This document shows, one piece after another, positions 6,530-11,164 of a stretch of DNA of 11,164 nt. The notes under the pieces were generated by a model. That model saw nothing but the letters and a program-made list of their open reading frames with translations, was not told the DNA's origin and ran no database searches. Within the stretch, counting starts at the first letter, position 1. Each line of letters begins with the position of its first letter. This DNA comes from Desulfobacterales bacterium HSG17 (GTDB lineage Bacteria; Desulfobacterota; Desulfobacteria; Desulfobacterales; Desulfococcaceae), in the NCBI GenBank assembly GCA_030377945.1, contig JAUCGD010000097.1, positions 1-11,164 on the forward strand. Reading direction: 5' to 3'. The translations under genes were made by a program, and so were the position numbers.

Positions 6530-6536
6530 CTCCTTT
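6530..6536 (-). promoter_or_regulatory. Ribosome binding site deciding the GTG start at 6522
   Basis: On the minus strand AAAGGAG is followed by seven bases and GTG. This is the best Shine-Dalgarno match in the left half and rules against the longer TTG-started frame. Confidence 0.75.
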
Positions 6537-6575
6537 CTGTAATAATCAATAGCTTTGTAAATGTTACCTTTTTTC

Positions 6576-6709
6576 TTTTATTGCGCCGGAATCCTAATAT
6601 AAAATCATATTTTCTGGCAATAGAAAAAGCTGCTGTTAAAAATGTCCTTGAAAATTAGGTTCAACGATCATTTCCCAGCCGGTAACATAGCTAATCCGCC
6701 GCAATAAAA
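6576..6709. repeat. 134-bp inverted-repeat element (boundary repeat copies C and D)
   Basis: The ends are TTTTATTGCGCCGGAAT (6576-6592) and the reverse complement of AATCCGCCGCAATAAAA (6693-6709), identical at 15 of 17 positions. The inside contains a 22-codon minus-strand open frame that starts inside arm D (TTG 6702-6704, stop 6636-6638) and includes ISYVTGWEMIVEPNFQG. No protein family is recognised. The element sits between the RM operon terminator and the 73-residue protein gene. It could be a MITE, an attC-like recombination site or another interspersed repeat. The rest of the gene-free stretch (6550-6835) holds only the terminator and AT-rich sequence. Confidence 0.5.
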
Positions 6710-6789
6710 TATAAATAAAACTATATTTCAATTATGTGGAAAACAAAAGCACAGGCACCTGCTCTTTTTAAAAGTGACACGGTGAAAGC

Positions 6790-6813
6790 AAAAACGAAGT
6801 CAACTTCGTTTTC
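6790..6813 (-). terminator. Rho-independent terminator after the restriction operon
   Basis: A perfect 9-bp stem (AAAACGAAG / CTTCGTTTT, 6791-6799 with 6804-6812) closes a four-base loop. On the minus strand it ends in five T residues. It lies 22 bases beyond the stop of the winged-helix gene, in the right place to end the leftward hsdS-hsdR-regulator transcript. The A/T symmetry may let it act in both directions. Confidence 0.75.
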
Positions 6814-6835
6814 TTGCAAATAAATTTTCCCTGTC

Positions 6836-7392
6836 CTAATCCAAATCTGGAATTTCATCACGGGATAATAATAGTTTTATGCTCCTGGGAGTTTTAGGCT
6901 TACGTTGAATAAAACCTTTTTCCTCAAGTTTTACAATCATGTTATGAACAGTTGGTGGAGTTCTTCTGAAATATTTCTGAAAATCAAGTTCAGCCGGCGA
7001 CATCCTGTGAATTTTTGTATAATAGTATATAAATGCCAAGTATTGTCCCTGTGTCGCTGTGTATTTCTCCTGACTTTTCTTTGTCTTTTTCTTTGTTGGT
7101 TTAGCAGGAAATGATATGGATGATTGACTGTAATTTGACATATCATAACTGAAGTGTTTTCCAATTCTGTCAACTACATCTATTTGACGTGCTTTATTTA
7201 TAGTGAATTCAGCAATCAGAGTCTTTTCATTGTGCTGAAAAATATTGATGCTGTCTGTATCATTGGTAAGAGATTGTGAAGCATCATACATTTCCTCCCT
7301 GTCTTTTTTATCGGGAGATGAACATAATTCTATTTCGACTTTGACATTTATTTTATATATTTCTCGCCTATGACAACCCTTGTGTTACTCAT
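6836..7392 (-). CDS. LexA/MarR-like winged-helix regulator, N-terminus frameshifted
   Basis: The intact part (ATG 7289-7291, 151 residues) ends in a winged-helix DNA-binding domain at about residues 77-142. It contains KYTATQGQYLAFIYYYTKIH, then PAELDFQKYF and the recognition helix TPPTVHNMIVKLEEKGF, followed by the wing QRKPKTPRSIKLLL. This resembles the LexA DNA-binding domain; the LexA protease domain is absent. Coding sense continues upstream of this ATG (NVKVEIELCSSPDKKDREE) with no start codon before a stop. A second frame begins MSNTRVVIGEKYIK at 7390-7392 and ends in TAA. Adding one A at the A4 run (7351-7354) joins both into a 185-residue protein. The gene follows hsdR by 27 bases, so it is probably in the RM operon and may regulate it. 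GGAGG just two bases before the 7291 ATG could still allow a short form. Confidence 0.7.
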
Positions 7393-7419
7393 CTGCTCAG
7401 CATGTATTGCATCATGTTA

Positions 7420-10400
7420 TTATGCACCCACAGCAATCCGGCTGTTTAATTCATCAATCCGTTTCACAATACTCTTTACTGTTTCCATTTTACCTTCAAA
7501 AAGATTGACAAGACTACCGTGTTTATTGAATGGGTGGTCGTTAAGGATGCTTTTATCAAGGGTTCCGTTCTCAACTATATGGTTCACTATTAACGTTACA
7601 AAGTCCATCTGGTTTGAATTAAGCGATTGGTCAGAAATAAAATCTGAAAAGAGTTCGTTAGCAGCAGATCTTTCCAGACCTACCAGCCCTGCAATTAGTT
7701 TTAATAAGTGTTCATCACCAAATTCCTTTTGGTAATCCTCCTTAGTACCAAGTTCATTCCATAAAATTTTTTCCATGTGTTTGTAATCAGATTCAGTCAG
7801 CTCTTTGTTGTTCATCAGTTTATAGATAACAAGGTCATTTTGGTGTTGCTTCAAGTAGTTGTTAACTTTCTTCCTGTAACTCTGAAATTCATCTGTGTCA
7901 TACTCTCCTGGGTTTTCTTTTGTCTCCAGGATCTCATCTGTAAAGGAAGTGTAATATATTTCAGTATCGTCTTTTTCCAGAAGTACCAGCAGGTCCCTCA
8001 AGGCTTCACGCACCTTTTCGTGAGCAAATATGTCAGCATTTTCCCAGTATTCATCAGTCTGGACATTTTCAATCAGTTTTGCATGACGTTGTACCTGGGC
8101 TAAATTACCTTTTTCAGCAAGCCGCTCTGCTGTGTTGATTACCTTAACCTTTGGTTTTGATGCCGGAATTCCTTGAAGGTATGCCAACTCAATTGTAAAC
8201 ATGAGATAATCAAAACGCTTGGCTAATTCATTTTCTTCAACAGGAATAATTAAAGGTGCTATCTGTTCTTCCAGTTCACGAACCATCTGGTCTGAGATTG
8301 ATTCCCATTTTTCAACTTTGTTATATCGATGGATATATTTAATACGCAGGCGGCTTGAAAACCGGGTTTCATCAATGTCGGTTAGCGCTTTATGGAGCTG
8401 CTCAACCAGTTTGGCTCGGTGTAAATTATATTCGTCTGTCTGAAAGTCCAGGTGTTCTAACTCCTGTGCAATCTTTACCTTTATGTTAAAAAGGTTTTCA
8501 GTTAGAGATTTTACAGTTTTCCCCTCTATCCCGTTTTTATTAACCCTGAAATATTCAAAATTGGAGCAGTAGTCAAATATCAGGAAAGATTCCTTATCCT
8601 GTCCCACACCAAAAAGGTCTAAGCATAGACGTGTACCTCTTCCTATCATTTGCCAGAATTTAGCCTTTGAACGTACTTTTTTGAAAAATACAAGGTTAAC
8701 AAGTTCAGGGATATCAATACCGGTGTCAAGCATATCCACGGATATTGCTATTTGAGGGTATTTTTCTTTTGTGGAAAGTTCTTCTATCACTCTATCCACA
8801 TACTTTATCCCGTTGTAGATCGTTGCAGCAACTCGACCGGCATATTCAGGATACAGCTTATTGAACCGTTCCAGAATAAAATCTGCATGACGGGTATTCG
8901 TGGCGAAAATAATTGTTTTTCCGATGGTATCACCACCATTTACATGGATTCCTTTGTCCATTAGATCATGAAGAACAGTATCAACAGTATGGCTGTTAAA
9001 GAGAAATTTATTAAGTGCTGCCCCGGAGATGTCACTAACCCCGTCATCAAATGTATCTTCCCATTGTTCCTTTTCTTCATCAGTAAGCTCATCATAATGG
9101 ATTCCTTGTTCCATGAACTTCATCTTTGTTTCAATGGTATTATAGGGAACCAGGTATTTTTCCTCAATGGCTTTTTCCAGTTCATAGGCAAAGGTCGGGA
9201 CATCATCTTCAATATCGAAAATGGAATAAGTGTTCTTATCTAAGTCATTTTTAGGTGTAGCGGTTAACCCAAGCAGGAATCCATCAAAGTAAGTGAAAAT
9301 ATCCTGATATTTCTTGTAGATTGATCGATGTGACTCATCAATTATAAGTAAATCAAAATGACCTGATGTGAAAAGCTGTGAACCGTCTTTTGTTTTATTT
9401 TCATCAATGGCATTCATCATAGTCGGGTATGTGGAAAATACCATCCTGCTGTTTGGATCATCTTTATTGTCCAGTAAATTACATATTGAAAGGTTTGGCA
9501 GAAGGTTAGTGAAACTTTTCTTTGCCTGTTTAACCAATTCTCTCCGGTCAGCCAGGAAAAGAATATTTTTGATCCAAATATTCTGCAATAATACATCAAC
9601 CAGTGAGATAGCGGTTCTAGTCTTGCCTGATCCTGTTGCCATGACCAGGAGAGCTTTTCTCTGACCTTTTTCAAGGGTATCGCAGACTGCCTGAATTGCC
9701 TTTTTCTGGTAAGGGCGGTTGGCAATATCATCACTCGCATTTACAGAGCTGATCGTTTTTTTATTGGCTTTTCGGTAATAACACCAGTCCAGTTCATCTT
9801 TTGTGAAAAAGCCAAACACAAGCCGTTCAGGGTATTGCTTATCATCCCAGAACCATGTTTCAAAACCATTGGTAAAGAATATCAAAGGACGGACATTATG
9901 CTCCTTTTCAAGACAGTCAGCATAAAGTTTAGCTTGAATCTTTCCCTTGCGGGGATCAATGGAGGTGCGTTTGGCTTCTATGACAGCTAATGGGACACCA
10001 TTATCAGCGTATAACACATAATCCACATATCCTGAACCTGAATCATTTGGCATACCGGATACTTCCACTTCCTCCTGGCAGTTGGTGCCAATTGCCCAAC
10101 CTGCCATTTCAAGTGCAAGGTCAATGTATATTTTGCGGGTCTTGAATTCGCTGATATCATCACAATCAAAATCCCTGGATTCCTGGTTTTCTTCACGTTG
10201 TTCCTTAGTCTGCTGCCGTTCTTCAGCAGATCGAAGCAGCTTTTCAAGTTTTTCACGTTCAGCTTTCCAAGCTGCTTCTTTTGCTGCCAAATCTTCCTGC
10301 ATTTTACGGTTCTTCTTTTCCAGTTCAGAACCGTCTTGCAATAGAGAGGCATTAAAAGGTTCATTGTGTGTTTCTGTGGAATAAGAGTAATCCACCCAGG

Positions 10401-10758
10401 AAATAAAATCATAGAGGTTTCTTAATGATTCCACAGCTTGATCACGTCGCACAGGTTTAACAGTATGGGCAGCTTTATTACCAAGTGATATTATAAATTT
10501 GATCCTTGGGAATAGTTTGGCGTCCAGGATATCCTTAAAATTATGGTCATGTATCAGGGATGACAGGTTGTCCTGATATGGAACAGTAAGGTCTCCATCG
10601 TAGCGGTAAGCCCACTTTACGGCTATTTCAAGGGCACGCCTTGTTTGCAAAGCTGCTGCGGAATAAGATATGGCTAACGACTTCTCTGCCTCAATACAAG
10701 CAATTGCTATTTCTTTATATTTTGGGTCTTTATCAAGGAAAGAGAAGTTTGATGCCAT
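7420..10758 (-). CDS. hsdR: Type I restriction endonuclease subunit R with N-terminal DUF4145
   Basis: This 1112-residue motor and nuclease subunit belongs to a type I restriction-modification enzyme (EcoEI-like). It translocates unmethylated DNA using ATP and cuts it. Residues below count from the ATG at 10761. A DUF4145 domain spans about 5-125, and a charged coiled coil about 145-195. The nuclease core has Asp247, Glu262 and Lys264 (VDYVLYADNGVPLAVIEAKR). The helicase has motif I ATGSGKT (375-381), motif II DESH (475-478), motif III TAT (500-502), motif V DTGIDIPE (679-686) and motif VI QMIGRGTRL (704-712). An EcoEI-type C-terminal helical region follows. All catalytic residues are intact. 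Two adjacent ATGs overlap the hsdS stop; the second lies seven bases from AGGAG and is preferred. The G+C content is visibly higher than in the genes to the left. Confidence 0.95.
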   Translation of the reverse strand: MASNFSFLDKDPKYKEIAIACIEAEKSLAISYSAAALQTRRALEIAVKWAYRYDGDLTVPYQDNLSSLIHDHNFKDILDAKLFPRIKFIISLGNKAAHTVKPVRRDQAVESLRNLYDFISWVDYSYSTETHNEPFNASLLQDGSELEKKNRKMQEDLAAKEAAWKAEREKLEKLLRSAEERQQTKEQREENQESRDFDCDDISEFKTRKIYIDLALEMAGWAIGTNCQEEVEVSGMPNDSGSGYVDYVLYADNGVPLAVIEAKRTSIDPRKGKIQAKLYADCLEKEHNVRPLIFFTNGFETWFWDDKQYPERLVFGFFTKDELDWCYYRKANKKTISSVNASDDIANRPYQKKAIQAVCDTLEKGQRKALLVMATGSGKTRTAISLVDVLLQNIWIKNILFLADRRELVKQAKKSFTNLLPNLSICNLLDNKDDPNSRMVFSTYPTMMNAIDENKTKDGSQLFTSGHFDLLIIDESHRSIYKKYQDIFTYFDGFLLGLTATPKNDLDKNTYSIFDIEDDVPTFAYELEKAIEEKYLVPYNTIETKMKFMEQGIHYDELTDEEKEQWEDTFDDGVSDISGAALNKFLFNSHTVDTVLHDLMDKGIHVNGGDTIGKTIIFATNTRHADFILERFNKLYPEYAGRVAATIYNGIKYVDRVIEELSTKEKYPQIAISVDMLDTGIDIPELVNLVFFKKVRSKAKFWQMIGRGTRLCLDLFGVGQDKESFLIFDYCSNFEYFRVNKNGIEGKTVKSLTENLFNIKVKIAQELEHLDFQTDEYNLHRAKLVEQLHKALTDIDETRFSSRLRIKYIHRYNKVEKWESISDQMVRELEEQIAPLIIPVEENELAKRFDYLMFTIELAYLQGIPASKPKVKVINTAERLAEKGNLAQVQRHAKLIENVQTDEYWENADIFAHEKVREALRDLLVLLEKDDTEIYYTSFTDEILETKENPGEYDTDEFQSYRKKVNNYLKQHQNDLVIYKLMNNKELTESDYKHMEKILWNELGTKEDYQKEFGDEHLLKLIAGLVGLERSAANELFSDFISDQSLNSNQMDFVTLIVNHIVENGTLDKSILNDHPFNKHGSLVNLFEGKMETVKSIVKRIDELNSRIAVGA

Positions 10759-11164
10759 CATATATCTCCTTTAAATGCCCTTTGCATGAGTGCGTTGAAG
10801 TTGTCTTCCAGTTCTTGGAGGGATTTGATCATCTCCTCTTTTTTAGCTTCTATTTTATGTGATTGATCAGCGAAAGTGTTTTGAAGTTCAACCGGAGGGA
10901 TATTTATCTTAATGTTTTTTAATTCTTCAGCGTTAATATTAGCCATTCCAACTATATTTTTAGCTTTGTTCAACAGAACAGACTTTCCATGCTTGGAATT
11001 GAGATATGCTGAAATATATTCTGTATTTCCTCTATCATTAGCTATCAGCTTCACAAGGTATCCTGCAAAAGCCATAGGCATTTCTTCACGAAATACAGCG
11101 GTTTTTCCAACAAGCTCTTTGCTATTAGTTCTGTTAAAAAACATTTCACCTTTGTAAGCTAAAT
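10758..11164 (-). CDS. hsdS: Type I restriction specificity subunit S, 3' part only
   Basis: The frame is open to the right edge, so only the C-terminal 135 or so residues are present. They show the end of a target recognition domain: YKGEMFFNRTNSKELVGKTA, then YISAYLNSKHGK and GMANINAEELKNIKINIPP. This is followed by the conserved helix VELQNTFADQSHKIEAKKEE, which is the coiled-coil spacer that sets the distance between the two half-sites. HsdS recognises the bipartite DNA site and assembles the methylase and restriction subunits. The ATG at 11144 is internal, not the start, since KGE-F-RT is a continuous conserved motif. The stop TGA overlaps the hsdR start region, so the two are translationally coupled. 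hsdM is expected outside the window. Confidence 0.9.
   Translation of the reverse strand, partial: LAYKGEMFFNRTNSKELVGKTAVFREEMPMAFAGYLVKLIANDRGNTEYISAYLNSKHGKSVLLNKAKNIVGMANINAEELKNIKINIPPVELQNTFADQSHKIEAKKEEMIKSLQELEDNFNALMQRAFKGDI
10766..10770 (-). promoter_or_regulatory. Ribosome binding site of hsdR inside the end of hsdS
   Basis: AGGAG on the minus strand lies within the last codons of hsdS. It is four bases from the first ATG (10759-10761) and seven from the second (10756-10758). The second spacing is better, so I start hsdR there. Confidence 0.65.

Noticed and set aside
6750..6772. AGCACAGGCACCTGCTCTTTTT as a second terminator on the plus strand.
   Set aside because: Only four bases pair without bulges, and no rightward gene ends there.
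7420..10758. Several plus-strand open frames of 70-121 codons opposite hsdR, and minus-strand ones in other frames.
   Set aside because: They are shadows of a long conserved gene, with no family motifs and no ribosome binding sites.

Overview
The window looks like a piece of an AT-rich bacterial chromosome, in an accessory or island-like region. Several genes have Shine-Dalgarno sites (AAAGGAG or AGGAG, 5-7 bases before the start), and GTG and TTG starts occur. I cannot name the organism from the sequence. The left part (about 1-6710) is clearly more AT-rich than the restriction gene on the right: 3961-4020 has 19 G+C in 60 bases, while 9601-9660 has 30 in 60.

Layout. From 1 to 4445 all genes read rightwards: the end of a small lipoprotein gene, a 367-residue protein with an SH3-like N-terminal domain, a GNAT acetyltransferase, a broken DUF6946-like gene, a VF530-type small DNA-binding protein, a SEC-C/TPR protein overlapping a TatD-family nuclease by ATGA, and a second SEC-C protein. 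From 4519 onwards everything reads leftwards: a small acidic protein with a DUF4259 protein; a pentapeptide-repeat remnant; an EFR1-type flavodoxin/ferredoxin protein preceded by a 73-residue membrane peptide; a terminator; and a type I restriction operon. The restriction operon enters from the right edge as the 3' end of hsdS, continues with hsdR, and ends with a LexA/MarR-like winged-helix gene whose reading frame is broken at a homopolymer run.

Non-coding structure. Four copies of a short motif (core CCGSCGCAAT) lie only at gene-block boundaries, near 4480, 5345, 6585 and 6700. The first two face each other and bracket the acidic/DUF4259 pair. The last two form a 134-bp inverted-repeat element holding a 22-codon open frame. 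With two gene fragments between intact genes, this suggests a region assembled by cassette-like or MITE-like insertions followed by decay.

How the genes work together. hsdS and hsdR (with an hsdM presumably outside the window) form a restriction-modification system, and the winged-helix gene may regulate it. The SEC-C/TPR and TatD genes are translationally coupled and followed by another SEC-C gene, a plausible but unproven functional unit. The remaining genes look like independent accessory cargo.
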